DNA of 64,000 nt from positions 992,001-1,056,000 of the forward strand of contig NZ_CP049786.1 in the NCBI RefSeq assembly GCF_011290365.1, in the 5' to 3' direction. Position numbers and translations under genes: made by a program. Each line of letters begins with the position of its first letter. The first letter of the stretch is position 1. This stretch comes from Leclercia sp. 29361 (lineage in GTDB: Bacteria; Pseudomonadota; Gammaproteobacteria; Enterobacterales; Enterobacteriaceae). The notes below the pieces were generated by a model that ran no database searches, was not told the DNA's origin, and saw only the letters and a program-made list of their open reading frames with translations. Shown here piece by piece: positions 28,765 to 38,009 of the stretch.

Positions 28765-29588
28765 GCATTGTGGTGAATGACAAAACGGCGGGCAAACGCC
28801 TGACCCTGCGCTGGCCCTTTTCCCGCCAGTTAACCCTCAGCGTCAGCACCCTGCTGGTGCTGCTGGCCGTGTGGTGGGCCGTAGCGGCGGCGCAGTGGAT
28901 CAGCCCCCTGTTCCTGCCGCCGCCGGGTCAGGTGCTGGTGAAACTGTTCACCATTGCCGGTCCGGAAGGGTTTATGGATGCCACCCTGTGGCAGCATCTG
29001 GCGGCCAGCCTGGGGCGTATTCTGGTGGCCCTGCTGGCGGCGGTGATCCTCGGTATTCCGGTGGGGATTGCGATGGGCTTAAGCCCGACGGTGCGCGGGA
29101 TCCTCGATCCGCTGATTGAGCTATATCGTCCGGTACCGCCGCTGGCCTATCTGCCGCTGATGGTGATCTGGTTTGGCATCGGCGAGACCTCCAAGATCCT
29201 GCTGATCTACCTGGCGATTTTCGCCCCGGTGGCGATGTCGGCGGTGGCCGGCGTTAAAAGCGCCCAGCAGGTGCGGATCCGTGCGGCGCAGTCGCTGGGC
29301 GCCAGCCGCACCCAGGTGCTGTGGTTTGTGATTTTACCCGGCGCGCTGCCGGAGATCCTCACCGGTCTGCGGATCGGGCTCGGGGTCGGCTGGTCAACGC
29401 TGGTGGCGGCAGAACTGATCGCCGCCACGCGCGGGTTAGGCTTTATGGTCCAGTCGGCGGGGGAGTTCCTGGCGACGGACGTGGTACTGGCAGGGATCAT
29501 GGTGATCGCCGTGATCGCCTTCGGATTAGAACTGGGGCTGCGCGCACTACAGCGTCGCCTGACGCCCTGGCATGGAGAGATACATTGA
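28761..29588 (+). CDS. tauC: TauC, taurine ABC transporter permease
   Basis: A 275-residue inner-membrane permease with six membrane segments and the EAA loop [27 protein letters not shown]. The coding region is intact and ends HGEIH-TGA. The stop codon is exactly where a tnpB element has inserted: in the reconstructed ancestral sequence the TGA would overlap the tauD ATG as TGATG, so the insertion has broken tauC-tauD translational coupling. Confidence 0.95.
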   Translation: MSIVVNDKTAGKRLTLRWPFSRQLTLSVSTLLVLLAVWWAVAAAQWISPLFLPPPGQVLVKLFTIAGPEGFMDATLWQHLAASLGRILVALLAAVILGIPVGIAMGLSPTVRGILDPLIELYRPVPPLAYLPLMVIWFGIGETSKILLIYLAIFAPVAMSAVAGVKSAQQVRIRAAQSLGASRTQVLWFVILPGALPEILTGLRIGLGVGWSTLVAAELIAATRGLGFMVQSAGEFLATDVVLAGIMVIAVIAFGLELGLRALQRRLTPWHGEIH

Positions 29589-29760
29589 CTGCTCTCCGCC
29601 CTGAAGGGCGAGGATTCCCATTTCACGGAACCGAACCTAAGCCGCGGGGAGCGGCTCAGGATTTACAGGCTCTCCGTGGGCTAACACTGCCAGCCCGGCA
29701 GCTTTGATATTACGGGCCGCATTAATGTCACGATCATGAGTTTCGCCGCACGCCGGGCAA
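29589..29760 (-). ncRNA. Predicted omega-RNA (reRNA) scaffold of the tnpB element
   Basis: In IS200/IS605 elements the RNA guiding TnpB overlaps the tnpB 3' end and the right end of the element. Here the minus strand ends with GGGAATCCTCGCCC, TTCAGGGCGGAGAG and TCAA, strongly resembling known scaffold ends. The guide would then be read from flanking DNA, 29584 down to about 29565, the 3' end of tauC. The 5' boundary given is approximate. Confidence 0.55.
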
Positions 29761-30767
29761 ATCCACTGACGAACATCAAGAGGCATTTTTTGCATGGTGA
29801 AGCCGCAACAATTACAGCGTTTTGAGGACGGGAAAAATTGGTCGATAGTGACAACGCTACGTCCGGCCCAATCGCCTTTGTACTGTAGCTGGCGAACAAA
29901 TTCGTTCCAGCCAGCGTCTGCTATCGCTTTAGACAGCTTCGGATTGCGGATCATGTTTTTCACTTTGAGGGATTCGACGCAAACAACTTGGTTTTCGTTA
30001 ATAAGTTTGCGGGTGGCCTTGTGCAAGGCATCTTGCCGGCAATCGGCTATTTTCGCGTGGAGTCGGGCAACCTTTAAGCGGGCTTTGGCGCGGTTTTTCG
30101 AGCCTCTTGCCTTCCTGCTTAACCGGCGCTGGAGTAGCGCCAGACGTGCCGCGCATTTAGCGGTGTGGCGAGGATTGCCGGATTTAAATCCGGTATCGGT
30201 GATGAACAAATCTTTTAAACCAAGATCAATGCCGACCGTCTTCGGGCTGATCGGCAATGATACAGGCTCAAACTCACAAAGGCAGGAGACGAAATATCGT
30301 CCGGCTGCATCGAGTGTGATGGTGACGGTAGAGGGTGTCGATGGCAACGGACACGACCAGCGTACATTTAATGGTGCTTTGCTCTTTGCCATATATAACT
30401 TGCCCTCGCAGTATTTAAACGCGCTGGCGGTCAATTCTGCTGCTTGTTTATGGCGCTTGCTCTTAAACGTCGGATATTTGGCGCGACCAGCGAAGAAGTT
30501 GGCAAAAGCCGTTTGTTGGTGGCGCAGAGACTGCTGGAGTGGCACGCAGGAAACGTCATTGAGCCAGGCGAATTCCGGCTCTTTTTTCAGAGCCGTTAAC
30601 CGTGCACTCGCCTGAACATAGCCGATCTTTTCCTGATGTTTGTAATAGGCATCGGTGCGCCAACGAAGGATTGAATTGTAGATAAAACGCACACACCCGA
30701 ACGTTTGAGTTAAAAGCTCAACTTGATCGGGGGTTGGATAAAATCTGTATTTGTAGGCGCGTTTCAT
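29637..30767 (-). CDS. tnpB: TnpB RNA-guided endonuclease (OrfB family)
   Basis: A 376-residue TnpB. The split RuvC nuclease residues are all present: Asp181 (VGIDLGLKD), Glu265 (VCVESLKV) and Asp347 (HDRDINAARN). The zinc ribbon has C318/C321 and C337/C340. The N-terminal KRAYKYRFYPT and TFGCVRFIYN blocks are typical. It should therefore be catalytically competent as an RNA-guided DNA nuclease promoting retention of its element. I chose ATG 30767 (MKRAYKYRFYPT) over an in-frame ATG at 30809, which adds 14 residues foreign to the family. Sequence composition is less GC-rich than the tau genes, consistent with acquisition. Confidence 0.93.
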   Translation of the reverse strand: MKRAYKYRFYPTPDQVELLTQTFGCVRFIYNSILRWRTDAYYKHQEKIGYVQASARLTALKKEPEFAWLNDVSCVPLQQSLRHQQTAFANFFAGRAKYPTFKSKRHKQAAELTASAFKYCEGKLYMAKSKAPLNVRWSCPLPSTPSTVTITLDAAGRYFVSCLCEFEPVSLPISPKTVGIDLGLKDLFITDTGFKSGNPRHTAKCAARLALLQRRLSRKARGSKNRAKARLKVARLHAKIADCRQDALHKATRKLINENQVVCVESLKVKNMIRNPKLSKAIADAGWNEFVRQLQYKGDWAGRSVVTIDQFFPSSKRCNCCGFTMQKMPLDVRQWICPACGETHDRDINAARNIKAAGLAVLAHGEPVNPEPLPAA

Positions 30768-30890
30768 GGCCTTACAAAATACGCGAAATAATGTGAGGGA
30801 CATTGACAATGGTCAAACAAAAAAAGTTAGGTTGTTTAGTATCCCCTTTCCTCCCCGCCCGATTGGGCGAGGTCTCCCGGGGGCAATTTG

Positions 30891-31742
30891 ATGAGTGAAC
30901 GTCTGACAATTACCCCGCTGGGGCCGTACATTGGCGCACAGATTTCCGGCCTGGATGTCACCCGGCCATTAAGCGATAACCAGTTTGAGCAGCTCTATCA
31001 TGCGGTGCTGCGCCATCAGGTGGTGTTCCTGCGCGAGCAGGCGATCACCCCGCAGCAGCAGCGCGCCCTGGCCCTGCGTTTTGGCGATCTGCATATCCAC
31101 CCGGTCTATCCGCATGCGGAAGGGGTGGAGGAGATCATCGTCCTCGATACCCACAACGATAATCCGCCGGACAACGATAACTGGCACACCGATGTGACCT
31201 TTATTGAGACGCCGCCCGCCGGGGCGATCCTCGCGGCCAAACAGCTGCCGGAGAGCGGGGGAGACACCCTGTGGGCCAGCGGGATAGCGGCGTTTGAGGC
31301 GTTATCCGCCCCGTTCCAGCAGCTGCTGAGCGGCCTGCGGGCGGAGCATGATTTCAAAAAATCCTTCCAGGAGTACAAGTACCGTAAAACGGAAGAGGAG
31401 CACCAGCGCTGGCTGGAGGCGGTGGCGAAACATCCGCCGCTGCTGCACCCGGTGGTGCGTACCCATCCGGTTAGCGGCAAGCAGGCGCTGTTCGTCAACG
31501 AGGGCTTCACCACGCGGATTGTGGATCTGAGCGAGAAAGAGAGCGAGGCGCTGCTGGGGTTCCTGTTTGCCCACGTTACCAAACCGGAGTTCCAGGTGCG
31601 CTGGCGCTGGCAGGAGAACGATCTGGCGATCTGGGATAACCGGGTAACGCAGCATTACGCCAATGCCGATTATTTGCCGCAGCGACGGATTATGCACCGG
31701 GCAACGATATTGGGGGATAAACCTTTCTTCCGTGCGGGCTGA
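30891..31742 (+). CDS. tauD: TauD, taurine dioxygenase
   Basis: A 283-residue 2-oxoglutarate/Fe(II) dioxygenase that converts taurine to aminoacetaldehyde and sulfite. The iron ligands are His99, Asp101 and His255, the same numbers as in E. coli TauD. The ATG at 30891 matches the family start [16 protein letters not shown]. Because the element ends right at this ATG, translation must now begin from a site supplied by the element end (TCCCGGGGGCAATTTG), not by coupling to tauC. Confidence 0.95.
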   Translation: MSERLTITPLGPYIGAQISGLDVTRPLSDNQFEQLYHAVLRHQVVFLREQAITPQQQRALALRFGDLHIHPVYPHAEGVEEIIVLDTHNDNPPDNDNWHTDVTFIETPPAGAILAAKQLPESGGDTLWASGIAAFEALSAPFQQLLSGLRAEHDFKKSFQEYKYRKTEEEHQRWLEAVAKHPPLLHPVVRTHPVSGKQALFVNEGFTTRIVDLSEKESEALLGFLFAHVTKPEFQVRWRWQENDLAIWDNRVTQHYANADYLPQRRIMHRATILGDKPFFRAG

Positions 31743-31744
31743 TC

Positions 31745-31859
31745 CCCTCACCCCGGCCCTCTCCCCAAAGGGGCGAGGGAGAAAAGCTGTACGTGCTCAT
31801 CTTCACACACGGCACCTGACTGTCCCCTCTCCCTTTCAGGGAGAGGGTTAGGGTGAGGG
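31745..31859. repeat. Inverted pair of GC-rich hairpin repeats (copies 2 and 3)
   Basis: Copy 2 (31745-31782) and copy 3 (31823-31859, opposite orientation) are each hairpins of the CCCTCACCC-CCCTCTCCC type and together form a large palindrome between convergent genes. Copy 3 encodes the last residues and stop codon of the acyltransferase gene. It probably works as a two-way transcription stop, though no T-tract is present. Confidence 0.75.
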
Positions 31860-33548
31860 TGTTAAATGCGCCTCAATATACCGCTGATAACGGCTGGCTT
31901 TCAGATAACAGAGATCCACCAGCACCAGCCCGTCCACACAGTTGTTGAACGCCGGGTCGCTGCCGAAATCGATAAACTGCACCCCGCCGGGCTCGCACAG
32001 CTCGGAATACTGCTTGTAGAGCGGCGGGATGCCGCACCCCAGATTGCCGAGCAGCGATTTCAGCCGGGTCAGATCCTCCACGTAATCTTCCCCACCAAAC
32101 TGCGCCAGCACCTCGGGTAACGAGGCGGGATAGGGGCGTCGCGAGGCGGCCAGCGGATGGGTTGCCGGGAACCACAGCCGGTAGAAGGCCACCAGCAGAT
32201 CCCGCGCCCCGGGCGGTAACCCACCGGAGATGGAGACCGGCCCGAACAGGTAGCGATAGTGCGGATAGCGCGCCAGATAAGCACCAATCCCGGACCACAG
32301 GTAATCCAGCCCGCGCCGCCCCCAGTAGCGCGGCTGAATAAAGCTGCGTCCCAGCTCAATGCCGTGCTCAAGAATATCCTGCATCTTGTCGTCGTAGTGG
32401 AACAGGCTGTAGCTGTAGAGCCCCTCCGGCTCCCGCATTGCCGTCGGGATAAAGCGGTAGGCGCCGACGATCTCCAGATCCTCGTCATCCCACAAAATCA
32501 GGTGCAGATAGTCATCATCAAAGCTGTCGGTGTCCCGACGCTTGCCGCTGCCTTCTCCCACCGCGCGAAAAGCGATCTCTCGCAGCCGCCCCAGCTCGCG
32601 CAGGATCGGTGCCTCTTCCTGGCCGTTACGCTGCCACAAATAGATGGTTTTGCCATCGGCGGTGGTGCCCAGCGACTCCGCCTGCGCCAGCTCGCGCTTC
32701 AGGATCGCCCGGTCTTCCGCCCGGGCAATGGCGGATTCGGTTTTGAATACCCCCGGAAGCCCCTTACCGAGACGCAGCACGTGCTGGCGGCACTGCTCGG
32801 CCATCTCCCGCGGGGAGAGCGTGGGGCTGAACCCGTTCTGCCAGCCGATCTGCTGCCCGATTTTCACCGGCAGGTGGCTGTGGCGGCGGCGGAACATCTG
32901 CTGCATCAGCAGCAGCATCGACAGGTTCGGGGAGAGCAGGGTGCTGGCATAGAACAGCAGGCTGTTGCGGGCGTCGATATTGACCGGCAGCAGCGGCGCG
33001 CGGAATTTGCCCGCCAGCTTGATAAAGCCGGGGTGCCACTTTTTATCGCGGATCCCGGTGCGCGTAGGGCGGGAGACTTCCCCCGCCGGGAAGAAGATCA
33101 GCACCCCGGCGTTTTGCAGGTGCTGTTCCATCAGGGTGAACGAGGATTTCGCCGTCCGCCCGCCCATGTTGTCCACCGGAATAAACAGCGAGCTCAGCGG
33201 CTCCAGATGCGTCAGCATGCGGTTGGTCACCACTTTCACATCCCGGCGCACCCGGGAGACGGCATACAGCAGCGCCAGTCCATCCAGCGTACCGGTAGGG
33301 TGGTTAGCCATAACAATCAGCGGGCCGTGAGCGGGGATCTGTTCGAGGTCATGAGCGGGAATGGTGCAGAGGATATCGAGATGGTCCAGAACCTGTTCCA
33401 CCATATCCAGCCCTTTCAGGTGGCGGTGGTCGGCGGCAAACTGCCGGAACTCCTCTTCGTGGAATAACTTCTTTAACAGCCTTTTTTGCCAGGGTGTAGG
33501 CCTCGCCTGCGGCCAAAGGTCATCGAGAACGCTGTCGAGACTAAACAT
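31848..33548 (-). CDS. Fused lysophospholipid acyltransferase / GNAT acyltransferase (OlsF-like)
   Basis: A 566-residue protein with two acyltransferase modules. Residues 60-270 form a PlsC-like domain with MANHPTGTLDG (80-90), FFPAGEVSRP and PVNIDARNS. Residues 310-560 resemble the OlsB/GNAT-like hemolysin-type domain (LEIVGAYRFIP, ELGRSFIQPRYWGRRGLDYLW, GPVSISGG). The order matches OlsF proteins of Serratia and Bacteroidetes, which make ornithine lipids in two steps. That product is a hypothesis here. The ATG at 33548 has AGGAGGT upstream; longer in-frame starts lack this. The final HLTPSP is encoded in a dispersed repeat. Confidence 0.75.
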   Translation of the reverse strand: MFSLDSVLDDLWPQARPTPWQKRLLKKLFHEEEFRQFAADHRHLKGLDMVEQVLDHLDILCTIPAHDLEQIPAHGPLIVMANHPTGTLDGLALLYAVSRVRRDVKVVTNRMLTHLEPLSSLFIPVDNMGGRTAKSSFTLMEQHLQNAGVLIFFPAGEVSRPTRTGIRDKKWHPGFIKLAGKFRAPLLPVNIDARNSLLFYASTLLSPNLSMLLLMQQMFRRRHSHLPVKIGQQIGWQNGFSPTLSPREMAEQCRQHVLRLGKGLPGVFKTESAIARAEDRAILKRELAQAESLGTTADGKTIYLWQRNGQEEAPILRELGRLREIAFRAVGEGSGKRRDTDSFDDDYLHLILWDDEDLEIVGAYRFIPTAMREPEGLYSYSLFHYDDKMQDILEHGIELGRSFIQPRYWGRRGLDYLWSGIGAYLARYPHYRYLFGPVSISGGLPPGARDLLVAFYRLWFPATHPLAASRRPYPASLPEVLAQFGGEDYVEDLTRLKSLLGNLGCGIPPLYKQYSELCEPGGVQFIDFGSDPAFNNCVDGLVLVDLCYLKASRYQRYIEAHLTPSP

Positions 33549-33630
33549 AGTGGCACCTCCTGCTGTCCTGCTCAGACAGTAGAAGCGCCAGATGTCGGTG
33601 GTATTGCAGTGTGGTGAAGGTTTGTCGTAG

Positions 33631-33658
33631 GCCGGGTAAGGCGAAGCCGCCACCCGGC
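33631..33658. repeat. REP palindrome
   Basis: GCCGGGTAAGGCG / GCCGCCACCCGGC hairpin between the hemB stop and the acyltransferase start. Confidence 0.8.
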
Positions 33659-33666
33659 AATACGGA

Positions 33667-34641
33667 TTAACGCAGAATTTTCTTCTCGGCCAGATCCAGC
33701 GCGAAGTAGCTGAAGATCAGATCCGCGCCCGCGCGTTTGATCGCCCCCAGGCTTTCGAGGATCACTTTCTCTTCGTCGATCGCTCCCGCCTGGGCGGCGA
33801 ATTTGATCATCGCGTACTCGCCGCTCACCTGATAGGCGCCCAGCGGCAAATCGGTGCGCTCGCGGATATCACGCAGGATGTCCAGATAGGCGCCGGCCGG
33901 TTTCACCATCAGGCAGTCGGCGCCCTGGGCTTCGTCGAGCAGCGATTCACGGATCGCTTCCCGGCGGTTCAGCGGATTCATCTGGTAGGTTTTGCGATCG
34001 CCTTTCAGCGCGGTGCCCGCTGCTTCACGGAACGGGCCGTAGAAGGAGGAGGCGAATTTGGTGGAGTAGGACATGATCGCGGTATCGGTGAAGCCGGCGG
34101 CGTCCAGCGCCTGGCGAATGGCCTGCACCTGGCCGTCCATTGCGGCAGACGGGGCGATAAAGTCAGCGCCTGCGGCGGCGGCCACGACAGCCTGTTTGCC
34201 CAGGTTGAGCAGGGTTGCGTCGTTATCCACGCCATGATCGCACAGCACGCCGCAGTGGCCGTGGGAGGTGTATTCGCAGAAGCAGGTGTCGGACATGACG
34301 ATCATCTCTGGCACCGTCTCTTTGGCGATGCGCGACATGCGCGCCACCAGACCGTCCTCTTTCCAGGCATCGCTGCCGGTAGCGTCGGTGTGGTGGGAGA
34401 TGCCGAAGGTCATGATCGACCGGATACCGGCGTTGGCGATACGCTCAATTTCGCGCGCTAGGTGTTTCTCCGGGATACGCATGACGCCCGGCATGGCCTC
34501 GATGGCTTTGTAGTCATCGATCTCTTCTTCAACAAAAATCGGCAACACCAGATCGTTTAAGGTCAGTGTTGTCTCTTCAAAAAGCGCGCGCAGAGCCGGG
34601 GATTTGCGCAGACGACGGGGACGAGCAATTAAATCGTTCAT
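33667..34641 (-). CDS. hemB: HemB, delta-aminolevulinic acid dehydratase
   Basis: A 324-residue porphobilinogen synthase that condenses two 5-aminolevulinate molecules in haem synthesis. The catalytic zinc cysteines are C120, C122 and C130 ([11 protein letters not shown]); the active lysines are K195 ([10 protein letters not shown]) and K247 ([10 protein letters not shown]). Length and numbering equal E. coli HemB. Monocistronic, divergent from the autotransporter gene. Confidence 0.97.
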   Translation of the reverse strand: MNDLIARPRRLRKSPALRALFEETTLTLNDLVLPIFVEEEIDDYKAIEAMPGVMRIPEKHLAREIERIANAGIRSIMTFGISHHTDATGSDAWKEDGLVARMSRIAKETVPEMIVMSDTCFCEYTSHGHCGVLCDHGVDNDATLLNLGKQAVVAAAAGADFIAPSAAMDGQVQAIRQALDAAGFTDTAIMSYSTKFASSFYGPFREAAGTALKGDRKTYQMNPLNRREAIRESLLDEAQGADCLMVKPAGAYLDILRDIRERTDLPLGAYQVSGEYAMIKFAAQAGAIDEEKVILESLGAIKRAGADLIFSYFALDLAEKKILR

Positions 34642-35167
34642 GATATGCCTGACGAGTGTGAATCAAAGAGGGCCAGTGTACCCGAAACGCCCGTCGACTG
34701 TTTTACTAAAGTTGTCGTTTAGCCCGCAGAATGCGGGACAGGATAGTCTGGCCTTATTTCCGGGTTTCATTTTATCGTCTGAAATAACTTTACGCTCTAT
34801 TTACCTAAGATAAATCTGCCCCAAAGATATATCGGGACCAGGTAACATCCTAACCCGGTGGGATTCTATTTTTATGTGCACCTTACTACTTATTTATTTA
34901 ATCACTTATTTGCTTTTGTTTTATAACTTCCAATGATCTTTTACCTCTGATGTGTTTGCTTTCGAATGTGTGTAAATTGTTGTATTTGGATGTGTTTTTT
35001 ATTATTTTTTATATTTCAAAAAGTATTTAACTTATTCCGTCTGTTTCCGGACATAATTGCTGGATTCATTGAACCATTTTGTTTTGAGGCTGCATAATTC
35101 GCCACGCAATATATTTGCACTGTATTTACGGACAAACTTGCTTACGTCCCTGAGGAGGGATGACCCA
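34642..35167. other. AT-rich intergenic region, hemB to autotransporter
   Basis: A 526-bp gap with no gene that I can support. The segment 34740-35050 is markedly AT-rich (runs such as TTTTTTATTATTTTTTATATTT) against a GC-rich background, a typical H-NS target composition. It should contain the hemB promoter and a long leader for the autotransporter gene. AGGAGG at 35152-35157 is the ribosome-binding site of the latter. Confidence 0.6.
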
Positions 35168-37942
35168 ATGCAAACATGGAAAAAGAAACTTGTTGTATCT
35201 CAACTTGCATTAGCCTGCACGCTGGCTATCGCTTCTCAGGCCAATGCAAAAGATATTTCTGGTAGCACTTACAACACCTTCGGTTACGATAATACCGCCA
35301 CCTCGGCCTGGTATAACGGATATACCGACTGGAATTACTCTTCTGCGGCCCACGATGGCGATATCTATCCCGTCATCAATAAGTCGACGGTGAACGGCGT
35401 GATTTCAGCCTATTACCTGGATGATGGCGCAGGCGGTCGGGCCAACGCCCTGTCGATCGCCAACAGCACCATTAACGGGATGATCACCTCCGAGTGCATG
35501 ACCACCGAATGTGCCGGCGGTCTGAATACCGACGGCACGACGCATCAACAGTACGATCGTTTTGCGCTGACGGTGGACAACACCACCATCAACGACACCT
35601 ATGAGCATTACGCTTATGACGTGGTGAACGGCTCCACCACTACCACCCAGTACTGGGACACTCACGCGCTGGGCAACGCCATTACCCTCGACGTGGAATC
35701 TGACATCGTTATCCAGAACAACTCCCGCATCGCCGGGATCACCCTGACTCAGGGCTATCACCAGCTGGATAACACCCCATATGACGCGGTCACTGGCATC
35801 GAAGATAACAGTCATGTCTTCACCAATACCCTGCAGGTGAACGATTCCGTGGTCACTTCCGGTGCTTATAGCGATCTGGGCACCAGCGGTTTCTATGGCC
35901 AGTCGGCGAAACCGAGCGATTACGGTGAAAGCGCAGCCACCGCCCTGGATGATGCGGCGCTGATCGTGGCGGCCGGCAGCGCGGATAACGCCATGCGCAC
36001 CACGGCTACCTTCGATCACTCCACCCTGACCGGTGATGTGCTGTTCAGCAGCACCTTCGACAATAACTTCTACCCGGATGGCGATCCGGCCACCGACACC
36101 ACCGCTGACGGCGTCTATAACCCAACTACTAACGGCTGGGACGGGACCGACAGACTGGATCTGACCCTGACCAACGGCAGCAAGTGGGTCGGTGCGGCGG
36201 TCTCCAGCGTCGAAGCGATTGGACCTGCTGATATGTATGGCCTCGGTTACAGCAGCGTCGACTGGCACAGCCTGGTACCGAACAGCATCTGGCCAGGCTC
36301 CACCTTCAACAGCAACGGCCATCTGGTGGGCAACCAGGTTTATCAGAGCGGGATTTTCAACGTTGCGCTGGATAACGGTTCCGAATGGGATACCCGTAAG
36401 CAGTCCAACATCGATACCCTGACCGTCAACAACCGTTCGCAGGTGAACGTAGAGAGCTCTAGCCTGCTGGCTGACAGCATCACGCTGACCAACGCCTCCA
36501 CCATGAATATCGGCGATGCCGGTGGTGTGGCAACCGACAGCCTGTATCTCGACAGTTCAAGTCTGACCACCCTGACTCAGGAAACAGCGGAGCTTTACGC
36601 CAACACCATTACCGTGGATAACCGTGCCGAGCTGGCGCTGGGTCTGGGCCAGGTCGACACCCATAAACTGGTGCTGACCGACGGCGGTGTGCTGAACGTG
36701 GCCAGCCGCGATTACGTGTTCAATTCCGATCTGAACAATGCCCGCTATATCACCAACGATATCCACCAGGCAGAGTACGACTTCGGGACCATCGCCCTGA
36801 ACTCGGATGGTCATCTGGCGGTGAACGGTGAAGTCTCCGGTAACTACAAAGTCCGTCTGGATAATGCGACCGGGGCCGGTTCCGTTGCCGACTATAAAAA
36901 CAAAGAGATCGTTCGTATTTACGATAACAACGCTGATACCCAGGCCAGCTTCACCGCGGCCAACAAAGCGGATCTCGGGGCTTACACTTACCAGGCGCAG
37001 CAGCAGGGCGACACCGTGGTGCTGCATCAGGAGCGCCTGACCGATTACGCCAACATGGCGCTGAGCATTCCGTCTGCCAACACCAACATCTGGCATCTGC
37101 AGCAGGATGCACTGGCTAACCGTCTGACCAACAGCCGTCACGGCCTGGCGGACAACGGTGGCGCATGGGTAAATGTCTTCGGCGGCAATTTCGACGGCGA
37201 TAACGGCACTATCCACTACGATCAGGACGTCAGCGGCATCATGGTGGGTCTCGATACCCATATTGATGGCAACAACGCCGACTGGATCTTCGGTGCGGCA
37301 GCCGGCTTTGCCAAAGGCGATATGAACGATCGCAGCGGCCAGGTGGATCAGGACAGCCAGTCCGCGATGCTCTACTCCGCGGCACGCTTTGCTAACGATG
37401 TTTTCATCGACAGCTCCCTGAGCTATTCACGCTTCAATAACGATCTTTCTGCCAACATGAGCACGGGCGAATACGTTGATGGCAACACCACGACTGACGC
37501 CTGGGGCTTTGGGCTGAAGCTGGGCTACGACTGGAAACCGAATACTGCCGGTTACCTCACGCCGTATGCTGCCATCTCCGGCCTGTTCCAGTCAGGTGAT
37601 GATTACCGCCTGAGCAACGATCTGCGCGTGGGCAGCCAGTCTTACGACAGCATGCGTTATGAAGCCGGTTTCGACGCGGGCTACACCTTCGGTTATGGCG
37701 ACGATCAGGCGCTGACACCGTTCTTCAAACTGGCCTACGTTTATGACGACGCCGGTGAAGATGCCAGCGTTAACGGTGACAACATCGATAACGGTGTGAA
37801 AGGTTCCGCGGTACGTGTGGGCCTGGGTACGCAGTTTAGCTTCACCAAAAACTTCAGTGCCTACACTGATGCCACTTACCTTGGTGGTGGTGATGTTGAT
37901 CAAAACTGGGGTGCCAACCTCGGTGTGAAATACACCTGGTAA
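35168..37942 (+). CDS. Type V autotransporter (passenger plus beta-barrel)
   Basis: A 924-residue outer-membrane autotransporter. The signal peptide MQTWKKKLVVSQLALACTLA ends near SQANAKD (about residue 28). The passenger (30-650) is rich in Asn, Thr, Ser, Asp and Gly with repeated short beta-helix-like strands (LTLTNGS, ITLTNAST, LVLTDGGVLNV) and two early cysteines. The C-terminal 260 residues form the barrel, beginning near GAWVNVFGGNFDG and ending in aromatic YTW. It sits beside hemB, where E. coli has the yaiT autotransporter locus. No protease triad is visible; adhesion is likely but unproven. The ATG at 35168 has AGGAGG upstream. Confidence 0.88.
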   Translation: MQTWKKKLVVSQLALACTLAIASQANAKDISGSTYNTFGYDNTATSAWYNGYTDWNYSSAAHDGDIYPVINKSTVNGVISAYYLDDGAGGRANALSIANSTINGMITSECMTTECAGGLNTDGTTHQQYDRFALTVDNTTINDTYEHYAYDVVNGSTTTTQYWDTHALGNAITLDVESDIVIQNNSRIAGITLTQGYHQLDNTPYDAVTGIEDNSHVFTNTLQVNDSVVTSGAYSDLGTSGFYGQSAKPSDYGESAATALDDAALIVAAGSADNAMRTTATFDHSTLTGDVLFSSTFDNNFYPDGDPATDTTADGVYNPTTNGWDGTDRLDLTLTNGSKWVGAAVSSVEAIGPADMYGLGYSSVDWHSLVPNSIWPGSTFNSNGHLVGNQVYQSGIFNVALDNGSEWDTRKQSNIDTLTVNNRSQVNVESSSLLADSITLTNASTMNIGDAGGVATDSLYLDSSSLTTLTQETAELYANTITVDNRAELALGLGQVDTHKLVLTDGGVLNVASRDYVFNSDLNNARYITNDIHQAEYDFGTIALNSDGHLAVNGEVSGNYKVRLDNATGAGSVADYKNKEIVRIYDNNADTQASFTAANKADLGAYTYQAQQQGDTVVLHQERLTDYANMALSIPSANTNIWHLQQDALANRLTNSRHGLADNGGAWVNVFGGNFDGDNGTIHYDQDVSGIMVGLDTHIDGNNADWIFGAAAGFAKGDMNDRSGQVDQDSQSAMLYSAARFANDVFIDSSLSYSRFNNDLSANMSTGEYVDGNTTTDAWGFGLKLGYDWKPNTAGYLTPYAAISGLFQSGDDYRLSNDLRVGSQSYDSMRYEAGFDAGYTFGYGDDQALTPFFKLAYVYDDAGEDASVNGDNIDNGVKGSAVRVGLGTQFSFTKNFSAYTDATYLGGGDVDQNWGANLGVKYTW

Positions 37943-37952
37943 CACGCCTGAT

Positions 37953-37981
37953 GCGGGGAGGATTATCTCCCCGCTTTTTTT
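37953..37981 (+). terminator. Rho-independent terminator after the autotransporter gene
   Basis: Stem GCGGGGAG / CTCCCCGC with a 6-nt loop followed by seven T. Confidence 0.92.
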
Positions 37982-38009
37982 GCGTCAGTTAAGATGACTC
38001 GAGATCTGC

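Larger units (their letters stand above)
29585..30887 (-). mobile_element. tnpB-only IS200/IS605-type element between tauC and tauD
   Basis: The element is about 1.3 kb, holds tnpB on the minus strand and has no TnpA transposase. TTGA is present at both junctions (29585-29588 and 30888-30891). Removing one copy and the element recreates TACATTGATGAGTG, a normal tauC stop / tauD start overlap, so there was neither loss nor the target duplication expected of DDE transposons. Subterminal hairpins lie at 29597-29610 (right end, beyond the tnpB 3' end) and 30856-30869 (left end). Exact family assignment needs a database; orientation follows tnpB. Mobility would depend on a TnpA elsewhere. Confidence 0.85.

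Noticed and set aside
29585-30891. Possibility that the tnpB gene is a Cas12-type or plain transposase gene
   Set aside because: Length of 376 residues, no CRISPR array, the zinc ribbon/RuvC arrangement and the terminal scaffold hairpin all fit TnpB; no Y1 transposase motif is present.
32259-33467. Plus-strand 402-codon frame opposite the OlsF-like gene
   Set aside because: Antisense shadow; the minus-strand frame has clear acyltransferase motifs and a ribosome-binding site.
35405-36322. Minus-strand 305-codon frame in the autotransporter gene
   Set aside because: Antisense shadow of the repetitive passenger; no start signals or recognised domain.
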